64,000 bases of DNA, taken from assembly GCF_042652785.1 (NCBI RefSeq), contig NZ_JBHSHD010000003.1, positions 124,001 through 188,000 on the forward strand. The letters are read 5' to 3'. The notes below the pieces were generated by a model. It searched no databases and was not told where the DNA came from. It saw only the letters and a list, made by a program, of their open reading frames with translations. This document shows positions 55,658 through 63,603 of the stretch, piece after piece; position 1 is the first letter of the stretch, and each line of letters opens with the position of its first letter. The translations under genes and the position numbers were made by a program. Source of the stretch: Dokdonella_A ginsengisoli. Its GTDB lineage: Bacteria > Pseudomonadota > Gammaproteobacteria > Xanthomonadales > Rhodanobacteraceae.

Positions 55658-57385
55658 ATGAAACTGCAGCTGATCACGGCCGCGCTCGTCGCGACCATCG
55701 CCTCGGCCCCGCTCGCCGCGGCCGACTACAAACCCGTCACCGACGCACGCCTGGCCAACCCCGAGCCGGAGAACTGGCTGCTGACCAAGGGCAACTACGC
55801 CGGCTGGAGCTACAGCCCGCTCGAGCAGATCACCACCGCCAACGTCGCCAAGCTGCGGCCGGTGTGGTCGGCCGCGACGGGCGTGCTGTCCGGCCACGAG
55901 GCGCCGGCGATCGTCAACGGCGAATACATGTTCGTCGCCACGCCGCACAACCACGTGTTCGCCTACAACGCCAGGACCGGCAAGCCGCTGTGGCACTTCC
56001 AGCGCGAAGTGCCCGAAGGCATCGGCGCCCTGCACCGCACCAACCGCGGCGTGTCGCTGTACGGCGACAAGGTCTACGTCGGCAGCGTCGACTGCATGCT
56101 CAGCGCACTCGACGCCAAGACCGGCAAGCTGCTGTGGGACGCGCAGGTATGCGACTGGGAGACCGAGAGCGCCTACATCACCTCCGCTCCGCTCGTCGTC
56201 AAGGGCAAGGTGATCATCGGCCCGTCCGGCGGCGAGTTCGGCGTGCGCGGCTTCCTCAAGGCCTTTGATGCCGAGACCGGCAAACTGGCATGGACGCGCT
56301 ACAGCGTGCCCGCTCCCGGCGAGAAGGGTTCGGACACCTGGCCGCAGGACGGCAAGTGGAAGGACGCCTGGAAGCACGGCGGCGGCACCATGTGGATGCC
56401 GGGCAACTACGACGTGAAGAACGAAGTCATCTACTGGGGCGTGGGCAACGGCGGTCCGTGGATGGGCGACCAGCGTCCGGGCGACAACCTGTACCTGGCC
56501 TCGGTGCTCGCGCTCGATCCGGCTACCGGCGACATCATCAGCCACTTCCAGTACCACTGGAACGATTCCTGGGACTGGGCCGGCATGAACGCGCCGACGC
56601 TGGTGGAGTACACCAAGAACGGCAAGAAGGTCAGCGGCATGATCAGCGCGCAGCGCAACGGCCGGCTGTACTGGCTGGACCGCGACGCCAAGGGCAAGAT
56701 CACCTACAACAAGTCCGAGCCGTACGTCACCAATACGGTCTTCACCAGCGTCGATCCGAAGACCGGCCGTCCGACCTACAACATGGACGCCAAGCCGCAC
56801 ACCGGCGAGACCCACACCTACTGCCCGAGCCTGTGGGGCGGCAAGGACTGGCCGTACGAGGCGTACAACCCGAAGACCGGGATGCTGTACGTCCCCTACA
56901 ACGACAACCACTGCCTGACGCTGACCGGCATCATCCAGCCGATCATTCCCGGCCAGTGGTCGGCGGGCGCGGACATCAACAAGCTCGACCTGTCGGTGAA
57001 GGAAGGCTTCGACCACATCGGCGGCATCCAGGCCTGGGGCGTGGACAGCGGCAAGCTGGTCTGGCGCGAGAAGTACCCCAAGTCGTGGAACTTCGGCTCG
57101 ATCCTGACCACCGCCGGCGGCGTGCTGTTCGCCGGCGGCACCAACGACCGCATGTTCCGCGCCTACGACGCGCAAACCGGCAAGCTGCTGTGGGAGTTCC
57201 CGACCCCGTCCGGCATCATCTCGCCGCCGTCGAGCTTCTCCATCGACGGCAAGCAGTACGTCGCGGTGGTGTCCGGCTGGGGCGTGGACGCGCAGTGGAT
57301 CCAGGGCAAGATGCACACGCTCGCGGGCTGGGACGAGAAGGTTCCCGAAGGCGGCAGCGTGTGGGTGTTCGCGCTCGGCGACTGA
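55658..57385 (+). CDS. PQQ-dependent alcohol dehydrogenase
   Basis: A 575-residue periplasmic quinoprotein. Signal peptide to about LAAADY. Eight-blade propeller with W-motifs (DAKTGKLLWDAQV, DAETGKLAWTRY, DAQTGKLLWEFP). The catalytic Asp is in NDSWDWAGMN (Asp 306); Ala 308 two residues on points to a calcium rather than lanthanide type. Glu 193 (GGEFGVRG) and Asn 264 (GVGNGGPW) are likely metal ligands. The vicinal Cys pair seen in methanol and ethanol dehydrogenases is absent: residues 124-131 read ALHRTNRG. GGGAGGAA precedes the ATG. It oxidises an alcohol or diol to aldehyde, passing electrons to a partner that is not a cytochrome c here. Confidence 0.92.
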   Translation: MKLQLITAALVATIASAPLAAADYKPVTDARLANPEPENWLLTKGNYAGWSYSPLEQITTANVAKLRPVWSAATGVLSGHEAPAIVNGEYMFVATPHNHVFAYNARTGKPLWHFQREVPEGIGALHRTNRGVSLYGDKVYVGSVDCMLSALDAKTGKLLWDAQVCDWETESAYITSAPLVVKGKVIIGPSGGEFGVRGFLKAFDAETGKLAWTRYSVPAPGEKGSDTWPQDGKWKDAWKHGGGTMWMPGNYDVKNEVIYWGVGNGGPWMGDQRPGDNLYLASVLALDPATGDIISHFQYHWNDSWDWAGMNAPTLVEYTKNGKKVSGMISAQRNGRLYWLDRDAKGKITYNKSEPYVTNTVFTSVDPKTGRPTYNMDAKPHTGETHTYCPSLWGGKDWPYEAYNPKTGMLYVPYNDNHCLTLTGIIQPIIPGQWSAGADINKLDLSVKEGFDHIGGIQAWGVDSGKLVWREKYPKSWNFGSILTTAGGVLFAGGTNDRMFRAYDAQTGKLLWEFPTPSGIISPPSSFSIDGKQYVAVVSGWGVDAQWIQGKMHTLAGWDEKVPEGGSVWVFALGD

Positions 57386-57513
57386 GAGTCTCGTCGCCAG
57401 GAACGTCCGCGCCGGACCGGCGCGGACGTTGCGTTCCGCGGCGCACGCGCCGCCCTCCCCTTCACGATCGCGGCCGCCGCCCGCACGGCGACGGCGCGCC
57501 GCCGGAGAACCCG

Positions 57514-58017
57514 ATGAAGATCCGCAACGATGCCGCCGGCGCGCTGCTCGCGCTCGGCCTGCTGTTCGCATTGCCGGTTCACGCGCTCGAACGCGTGCCG
57601 GTGCTCTCGCTCGACGTCGCGCAGAAGATCGCCGATGCGGTCAAGGCCAAGGCGGTCGAGAAAGGCTGGAAGATGAACGTCTCGATCGTCGACGGCGGCG
57701 CCAACACGGTGCTGTTCGAGCGCATGGACGGCGCCGCGCTCGGCTCGATCGAGCACGCGCAGCTGAAGGCCGAGCAGTCCGCGCGCATGGGCGCGGCGAC
57801 GCGCCAGTTCGGCGAGCTGGCGTTCGGCAAGGACGCCAAGGGTGGACCGCTGCCCGGCGTGGCGCACCTGCCCGGTTTCGTGACCTTTCCCGGCGGCCTG
57901 CCGATCAAGGTCGGCGAGGTGACGATCGGCGCCGTGGGCGTCAGCGGCAGCATGCCCGACAACGACGAGATCTGCGCCCAGGCCGGGCTCGACGCGGTCA
58001 GGGAGCTGCTGAAGTAG
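57514..58017 (+). CDS. Exported GlcG/HbpS-like heme-binding-family protein
   Basis: A 167-residue exported protein of the GlcG/HbpS (DUF336) family. Signal peptide to about PVHALE; then LSLDVAQKIADAVKAKAVEK, VSIVDGGANTVLFERMDGA, GVAHLPGFVTFPGGLPIKVG and GAVGVSGSMPDNDEICAQAG, all standard. GlcG homologues sit in glycolate operons, which fits the operon's last step. Overlaps the end of the convergent LysR gene by 20 bases. Confidence 0.9.
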   Translation: MKIRNDAAGALLALGLLFALPVHALERVPVLSLDVAQKIADAVKAKAVEKGWKMNVSIVDGGANTVLFERMDGAALGSIEHAQLKAEQSARMGAATRQFGELAFGKDAKGGPLPGVAHLPGFVTFPGGLPIKVGEVTIGAVGVSGSMPDNDEICAQAGLDAVRELLK

Positions 58018-58969
58018 GCGCCGCCGCGCGTGCGCAGATGGCCTTCAGCCAGTCGATGAAGTGGCCCTTCGCCTCGTCGATGCCGTGCTTGCGGTGCCAG
58101 CACACGAAGTAGGAGAACTTCGGCCGCGCCTGGATCGCGAACAGCTGCACGAGCTGGCCTTCCTTCAGTGCGCGCCGCGCCAGGCTGCGGCGCGCCAGCG
58201 CGATGCCCTGATGGGTGATGGCCGCCTCGAGCATCATGCCGAGGTCGACGATGCGATGGCCCGAGTCCGGGTCCGGCCAGTCGATGCCGGCCTGCGCCAG
58301 CCACGGCTGCCACGGCTCCAGCGGACAGCGCAGCAGGAATTCCTTGCGCAGGTCGCGCGGCGAGGCCAGCCCGCCCTGGCGCGCCAGGAATGCCGGGCTG
58401 CAGGCCGGGAACACCGGCTCGTCGACCAGGCGCTCGCACTCCAGCGCGTCGAACGGCCCCTCGCCGAAGCGGATTTCCAGATCGCAGCCGGGCGCGGAGA
58501 TGTCCAGGTACGGAATCGACAGCATCAGCTCGAGTTCGATCTCCGGATGCGCGCCGGTGAATTCGGCCAGGTGCGGGATCAGCACCTCGCGCGCGAACGT
58601 CGGCGGCAGCGTCACGCGCAAGCGCTGCTGCGCGGCGGAGGCGCGGCGGTGGAACGTCGAACGCGTCAGCAGGCCGAGCGCCACGCTGACCTGGTCGAGG
58701 TATTCGCGCCCCGCCGGCGTCGGCTCGACGCCGCGGCCGACGCGGCACAGCAGCTTCACGCCGAGCAGCGATTCCAGCGCGGCCACGCGCTTGCCGACCG
58801 CGCTCGGCGTGACCGCGAGTTCGTCGCTGGCGCGCTCGAACGAACCGGAGCGCACGGCCGCCTCGAACGCGCGGATGTGCGCGACCGAAGGCAGCCGCAC
58901 GTCCTGCAGCAGCTGTTGCGGTGGAGGCGGAGAAACCAGCGGATTGGCGTGCGGGTACGACATCCGCAC
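57998..58969 (-). CDS. LysR-family transcription regulator (GcvA-like)
   Basis: A 323-residue regulator. The N-terminal HTH is IRAFEAAVRSGSFERASDEL ... TPSAVGKRVAALESLLG (about 32-75); the effector domain starts RLRVTLPPTFAREVLIPHLA. GcvA-like in the C-terminal half. It converges on the oxidation operon rather than diverging from it, so control would act at a distance, perhaps at the GCAAT cluster near 51.1 kb, or it may control the porin gene beyond. An ATG two codons further in is an alternative start. Confidence 0.9.
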   Translation of the reverse strand: MRMSYPHANPLVSPPPPQQLLQDVRLPSVAHIRAFEAAVRSGSFERASDELAVTPSAVGKRVAALESLLGVKLLCRVGRGVEPTPAGREYLDQVSVALGLLTRSTFHRRASAAQQRLRVTLPPTFAREVLIPHLAEFTGAHPEIELELMLSIPYLDISAPGCDLEIRFGEGPFDALECERLVDEPVFPACSPAFLARQGGLASPRDLRKEFLLRCPLEPWQPWLAQAGIDWPDPDSGHRIVDLGMMLEAAITHQGIALARRSLARRALKEGQLVQLFAIQARPKFSYFVCWHRKHGIDEAKGHFIDWLKAICARAAAPTSAAP

Positions 58970-59041
58970 ATGCTAGCAGTCGCGCGCATGCGCGCCGTTG
59001 TGCGATGCCGCGACCGCCGTGCGCTGCCGTGCGCGACGCGA

Positions 59042-60232
59042 TCAGAAATAGATCTGCGCGCGCAGCTCGACGATCCGCGGATCGAGCGAGAGGCCGGCGC
59101 GGTCGCTGCTCGCCTGGATGTAGTTCGCCTGGAACTTGAAGTGCTGGGTCAGGTACCAGTTGGCGCCGAGCGTCCAGTCGTGCTGCTTGCCGCCGCGGAT
59201 CGTGCCGTCGTTGAGATCCAGCTCGCTGTAGCGCAGCAGCAGCTCCCACGCGCCCCACGCGCCCTTCGGCTTGAGATTGTTGGTGTTGCCGCCGCTGTAC
59301 GGCCGCGATTCGCCGGTGAGCACCCAGCTGCCGAACACGTAGAAGCCGCCCGCCGAATAGTCGGGCTTGCCGGCCTCGCGCTCGACGTCGACGCCGAGCA
59401 GTTCGCCCTGCACCGACCACGGCCCGCCGATCCACAGCGCCTCCAGCCCGTAGCGGCGGATGTTGTCGACGTTCGACAGCGCGCCGCTGTCGACCAGGCG
59501 CACCGTGGTCAGGCCGGCCTCCGGCACCGAACGGATGCGCGCGCCCGGCAGGGTGCGCACGCCGCGCCCGTCGGTCGTCGCGTCGGGGCGTTCCTCGGAC
59601 GCGGAAACGCCCAGGTGGATCACGTCGCCCTCGCCCTTGCGCGGCGTCCACGCGACGCGTCCGGCGACTGTCGTGCCATCGTTGTCGCCGTGCAGGTCCT
59701 GGCCCCAGTAGTAGCCGAGGTTGACGAGATACTGCGGCCGCTCGAACGCCCAGTCGATGCCGGTGCGGCGGCCTTCGTAGATCGCCTGCGCCGGCAGGGC
59801 CAGCTCGAGGAACGAGGTCGCCTTCGACGACGTCACGCCCTCGAACGCGACCGGCGTCTTCGAATAGCCGAAGCGGAACGCGCCGTAGTCCGCGCCGAAG
59901 AACGCCTTCGACTGCAGGCGCAGGTTGACGTCCTGCCAGCTCTTGGCCTGGTATTCGTAGGCGACGACCGCGTCGTAGACGCCCTTCTTCTTCAGCGTCA
60001 GGCCCAGTTCCTTGCGCCGGTTGGTGTGCGAATCCTCGAAGCGCGAGCTGCCGTTCGGCAGCGTGTCGTCGCTGAAGTCGTTGAGGTCGTAGCGGTAGAC
60101 GCCGGTCAGGCCGATGTCGGTGCCGTCGTCGAAGGTGTAGTGCACCGGCCAGTCGTTCAGGTCGTAGGCCGACGCCGGCACGGCGAACGGCGCGAACGCC
60201 AGGGCGGCACTCAGGAGGGCAGCGCGTTTCAT
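59042..60232 (-). CDS. OprP/OprO-type oxyanion porin
   Basis: A 396-residue outer-membrane porin. The ATG at 60232 opens a signal peptide (MKRAALLSAALAFAPFAVPA). Strand repeats such as FRFGYSKTPVAFEGVTSSKA, TGIDWAFERPQYLVNLGYYW and ANWYLTQHFKFQANYIQASS, and the ending RAQIYF, match the phosphate-selective porin family (OprP/OprO). The basic pore residues are not assigned. Next to a molybdenum locus it might admit molybdate instead of or with phosphate; that is inference from context. Confidence 0.88.
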   Translation of the reverse strand: MKRAALLSAALAFAPFAVPASAYDLNDWPVHYTFDDGTDIGLTGVYRYDLNDFSDDTLPNGSSRFEDSHTNRRKELGLTLKKKGVYDAVVAYEYQAKSWQDVNLRLQSKAFFGADYGAFRFGYSKTPVAFEGVTSSKATSFLELALPAQAIYEGRRTGIDWAFERPQYLVNLGYYWGQDLHGDNDGTTVAGRVAWTPRKGEGDVIHLGVSASEERPDATTDGRGVRTLPGARIRSVPEAGLTTVRLVDSGALSNVDNIRRYGLEALWIGGPWSVQGELLGVDVEREAGKPDYSAGGFYVFGSWVLTGESRPYSGGNTNNLKPKGAWGAWELLLRYSELDLNDGTIRGGKQHDWTLGANWYLTQHFKFQANYIQASSDRAGLSLDPRIVELRAQIYF

Positions 60233-60359
60233 GCGGACGATTCCCCGGAAAGTCGGACGATGTTCCGACGCACCCGCCGCGCCGCGGAACTGACGCATCG
60301 TTGTAAGGACATGCCGGCGCACGCGGCGCCGATGCCGGCGAAGCGTGCGCGGAAGGCGG

Positions 60360-60713
60360 CTAGCCGACGTGTCGGCGCAGTGCCGCCATGTCCCTGGCGA
60401 CCGCGGCGGTCGCCGCCTCGTGCATGCGCAAGTAGCGCGCGAGCACGTCCTCGCCGGTGCGCGTCAGGCGCGCACCGCCGCCGCCGGGACCGCCCTTGCT
60501 GGCCTCGACCAGCGGCTCGCGGAAACTCGCGTTCAGCTCCTCGACCAGCTGCCAGGCGCGCTTGTAGCTCATGCGCATCGCGCGGCCGGCAGCGGCGATC
60601 GAGCCGGTGTCGCGGATGCCGGCGAGCAGGTCGGCCTTGCCCGGCCCGAAGGCCACGCCGGGCGCGAGCGTCACGCGCAGGTGCAGCTTGGCGGCGGCTG
60701 GATTCTTCTTCAT
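60360..60713 (-). CDS. Short ModE-like DNA-binding protein
   Basis: A 117-residue LysR-type winged HTH of the ModE N-terminal family: LLAGIRDTGSIAAAGRAMRM, SYKRAWQLVEELN and a Gly-rich wing (GGPGGGGARLTRTG). The molybdate-sensing MOP/TOBE domains of full ModE (about 260 residues) are missing, so sensing must differ. It lies in the locus with modA and the receptor. It may bind the inverted repeat at 63487-63506. Confidence 0.88.
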   Translation of the reverse strand: MKKNPAAAKLHLRVTLAPGVAFGPGKADLLAGIRDTGSIAAAGRAMRMSYKRAWQLVEELNASFREPLVEASKGGPGGGGARLTRTGEDVLARYLRMHEAATAAVARDMAALRRHVG

Positions 60714-60782
60714 GGCGGAGCCTGCGGCGGCCGTTTCCTCGTCGTGGACGAAGAATAGCGCTGCCAGGTATCGAGAACGAAC

Positions 60783-60858
60783 TCTCGCGCAGACGCGAAG
60801 ACGCAGAGGAACAAGCGCAGGCAGATTCGACCTCTGCGTCTTCGCGCCTGCGCGGGAA
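60783..60858. repeat. Palindromic intergenic repeat, copy 3 (diverged)
   Basis: Left arm CTCGCGCAGACGCGAAGACG and right arm CGTCTTCGCGCCTGCGCGGG with CAGAGG/CCTCTG inside. Same layout as the copies at 16.7 and 39.3 kb but with a changed arm sequence. Lies between the ModE-like and sulfite-oxidase-fold genes. Confidence 0.75.
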
Positions 60859-60911
60859 ATGCGCCTTCGGCATGCCGGCGAGAGGAGATCGCTCGCGAAC
60901 AGCGCCGCGCG

Positions 60912-61427
60912 TCACTTCGCCGGTGCGCGCAACACGTCGATCGCGGTCACCTGGCGCACCCAGCGCGCCGGCCGCTTCTCGCCGGGCGCGACGATGCGGA
61001 AGGGACCTTCCTTCGTATCCAGCGGCTTGCCGTCGCGACGGTCGGCCAGGATCACCTCGCCATCGCGGAAGCCGGCATCGAGCTCGGCCAGCGCGTAGAC
61101 GGCGCGATAGCCGTCGGCCGCATCGATGCGCACGTAGAGCGCGAGCGCCGGGCCGCGCAGCGTGTCACCGGTCGGCACGCCGGCCTCGCGCAGCAGGTCG
61201 ATCAGGCGCACGCCTTCCCAGCGCCCCGGCTTGCCGTGGTCGTTCGCCTCGACGGCGACGCGCGCATGTTTCGCCAAGGCCTCGGCGTCGAGCCGCAGCG
61301 GCTTGGCCACTTCGCCGCCGATCGTCACCGCCGCGGCAGCGGCCGCGGGCGCCTTTTCCGCCTGTGCGACGCCGCAGGTGATGCAAGCGAGGAACGACAG
61401 CATCCAGCACGCGAGAATGCGCTTCAT
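60912..61427 (-). CDS. Exported sulfite-oxidase-fold (molybdopterin-binding-like) protein
   Basis: A 171-residue exported protein. Signal peptide MKRILACWMLSFLACITCGV. The mature part resembles the small Moco-domain family: AEALAKHARVAVEAN, GRWEGVRLIDLLREAGVP, YRAVYALAELDAGF and FRIVAPGEKRPARWVRQVTA. All cysteines lie in the signal, so the mature protein lacks the thiolate that holds molybdenum in sulfite oxidase. It ends nine bases from the TonB receptor gene start-side on the same strand, so the two form an operon. Confidence 0.82.
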   Translation of the reverse strand: MKRILACWMLSFLACITCGVAQAEKAPAAAAAAVTIGGEVAKPLRLDAEALAKHARVAVEANDHGKPGRWEGVRLIDLLREAGVPTGDTLRGPALALYVRIDAADGYRAVYALAELDAGFRDGEVILADRRDGKPLDTKEGPFRIVAPGEKRPARWVRQVTAIDVLRAPAK

Positions 61428-61436
61428 GATCTTCTC

Positions 61437-63461
61437 CTAGAAATGCTTGCCCAGCTCGACGAAGAACGTGCGCCCGGCTTCCGGAAAGCCTTCCTGGTAG
61501 GCGTAGCGGCGGTCGAACGCATTGCGCACGCCCACGCCCAGATCCAGGCCGGCGACCGGACCGCGCACGCTCGCATCGACCAGCGTGAAACCGCCGGCCA
61601 CGCGCGCGCCGAAGCTGTCCGAGTAGCGCTTGCTCTCGGCGTCGGCCGACAGCGTCGCGCGCCAGCCGGCGGCGAAACGGTAGTCGAGCGCGGCGAACAG
61701 CTTCTGCCGCGGCGTGTCGGTCGGCTTCACCGTCGGCTGCGAAACGTTGCGGCGCTGCACGTAGCCGTAGTTGGCGCGCACCGACCACGCCTCGGACAGC
61801 TCCAGGCCCGCCGACAGCTCCACGCCGCGATGCCGCGCGCGGCCGACGTTGCGCAGCTGCGAGCACGGCGGCGAGGTGCAGGCGTCCGCAGCGAGCGTCA
61901 CGCTCTGGATCGCCTCGCGCAGGCGGCTGTCGAACAGCGCGGCCTTGTAGTCGAACGCGCCGTGTGTGCCCTGCACGCCGATTTCGAGATTGTCGCTGTC
62001 CTCCGGCTTCAGGCCCGGATTGGGGATCGCCGAACCGAGCCGGTACGAATAGCGGTCCTTCAGCGTCGGGAAGCGCGTCTTGCGGCTTACGCCGGCGTAC
62101 ACCTGCACGCCCTCGCTGGCCTGCCAGGCGGCGACCAGCTGGCCGTTGAAGGCGACGTCGCTGCCGACCTCGAACGGCACGATCGCGCTGCCGCGCAGGT
62201 CGTCCGCGCGCTGCGACTGCAGCAGGTTCCACGACACGCCGGGGGTGATCGTCCACGCCGCGTCCGGCCGCCACTCGTGCTCCAGCGCGGCCGACCAGGT
62301 GCGGTCCTTGAAGCGCTCCCACGGCGCGCCGACCGAATCGTTCTCGCGATGGAAGTCCTGCTTGCCGTGCAGCGCCATGCGCGTGATCTGGCTCTCCGAC
62401 CAGCGCTGCTCGAACGAAACGCTGAACCCGTAGGTGTGGTCGTCGTACAGGCTGGTGAACGCGTACGGGCGGCGCTGCGTCGTGTAGGTCGCGTCGTCGT
62501 AGGAGCGCAGCTCGTTCTGGAAGCTGTCGTAGTACAGGCGCACGCCGAGGTCGGCGGACTCGCCGATGCGCGTGCGCGACAGGAAATAGACGCCGTCCTT
62601 GTCCCACTTCGGCCAGCGCCAGTAGCGCGCGGAAACGCCGGCCGCATGTCCGGCGTACGGCGGCGTCTGCTTCTCGTCGTCGACGCGGTAGAAATTCAGC
62701 GCGTATTCGTCGGTCGCGTTCGGCGTCCAGCCGAGCTTGAGCGAAAGATCCAGGTCGCGCGCGCCGGAATTGGCGCGGCGGCCGTCCGGCTGGTTCGCCG
62801 AGCGCGGAAAGCCGGACGGCAGTTCGAAGTCGTCGGCGTCCTGCCACGAGGCGCTCGCCTGCGCGTACCACGAGCCCTGGTTCGTGCCGACGCGCCCGCC
62901 CAGACGGTACGCCGGCAGGTCGCCGGAGCGGTCGACGTCGAAGCCGCCGTAGACGCTGCCTTCGAACTCGCGCTGCGGCCGGCGGCTGACCAGGTTGATG
63001 CTGCCGCCGAGCGCGTTCGGGCCGTACAGCACCGAGGTCAGCCCCTTCGTCACGACGATGCGCGACAGGTCCTCGACGCCGAGGCGCGCCAGGTCGAGAT
63101 TGCCGTCGTAGGGCACGTACACCGGCACGCCGTCGACGTACAGCGTGACCTGGCGGCTGTCGAAGCCGCGCACGTTGACCAGCGTGTCGCGGCGCTGGCC
63201 GAAGTTCTGCCGCGTCACGCCGGGAAGGAGATCGAGCGCCTCGGCGACGTTGCGACGCGACTGCGCGCGGATGTCCTCGATGTCGAGCACGTCGGCGCCG
63301 GGCGGCATCGCGTCGCCCGCGCTGCCGATCACCTCGACCACGCCGAGCGGCACCACCGGCGCCCCGTCGGCCGCGGGCTCCTCCGCCGCGGCTCCCGCGG
63401 TCGCGAATACGATCGCCGATACGATCGCGACCGTCAGCGCGGCCGCCTTCCCCTTGCTCAT
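61437..63461 (-). CDS. TonB-dependent outer-membrane receptor
   Basis: A 674-residue receptor. Signal peptide to about GAAAEE; plug domain with NVAEALDLLPGVTRQNFGQR, VNVRGFDSRQVTLYVDGVPV, IVVTKGLTSVLYGPNALGGS; then a 22-strand barrel ending FFVELGKHF. It resembles siderophore/vitamin-type receptors; the ligand cannot be read from sequence. Operon partner is the sulfite-oxidase-fold protein; the divergent gene is modA. The shared 142-base spacer carries a ModE-like inverted repeat, so the receptor is probably controlled by molybdenum supply. Confidence 0.93.
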   Translation of the reverse strand: MSKGKAAALTVAIVSAIVFATAGAAAEEPAADGAPVVPLGVVEVIGSAGDAMPPGADVLDIEDIRAQSRRNVAEALDLLPGVTRQNFGQRRDTLVNVRGFDSRQVTLYVDGVPVYVPYDGNLDLARLGVEDLSRIVVTKGLTSVLYGPNALGGSINLVSRRPQREFEGSVYGGFDVDRSGDLPAYRLGGRVGTNQGSWYAQASASWQDADDFELPSGFPRSANQPDGRRANSGARDLDLSLKLGWTPNATDEYALNFYRVDDEKQTPPYAGHAAGVSARYWRWPKWDKDGVYFLSRTRIGESADLGVRLYYDSFQNELRSYDDATYTTQRRPYAFTSLYDDHTYGFSVSFEQRWSESQITRMALHGKQDFHRENDSVGAPWERFKDRTWSAALEHEWRPDAAWTITPGVSWNLLQSQRADDLRGSAIVPFEVGSDVAFNGQLVAAWQASEGVQVYAGVSRKTRFPTLKDRYSYRLGSAIPNPGLKPEDSDNLEIGVQGTHGAFDYKAALFDSRLREAIQSVTLAADACTSPPCSQLRNVGRARHRGVELSAGLELSEAWSVRANYGYVQRRNVSQPTVKPTDTPRQKLFAALDYRFAAGWRATLSADAESKRYSDSFGARVAGGFTLVDASVRGPVAGLDLGVGVRNAFDRRYAYQEGFPEAGRTFFVELGKHF

Positions 63462-63486
63462 GATCCGGCTGTCCCCTTTCGCACCG

Positions 63487-63506
63487 ATATAGTCGAATGA
63501 CTATAT
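63487..63506. promoter_or_regulatory. ModE-like inverted repeat
   Basis: ATATAGTC-GAAT-GACTATAT, a perfect eight-base inverted repeat. Seen as CGATATAG-N8-CTATATAG it has two half-sites eight bases apart, the layout of ModE operators as known from E. coli modA (CGTTATAT-N8-ACATAACG). It sits 26 bases upstream of the receptor start and about 98 upstream of modA, in a position to control both. Confidence 0.7.
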
Positions 63507-63603
63507 AGCATGAGGCCGCCGCGACGCGCTTCCGGCGCCGTCGTTTCGCGCGAGGCGGAACTGCGATATGTTTGAACGACCCCATCGCCGAAGGCGTCCG
63601 CCG

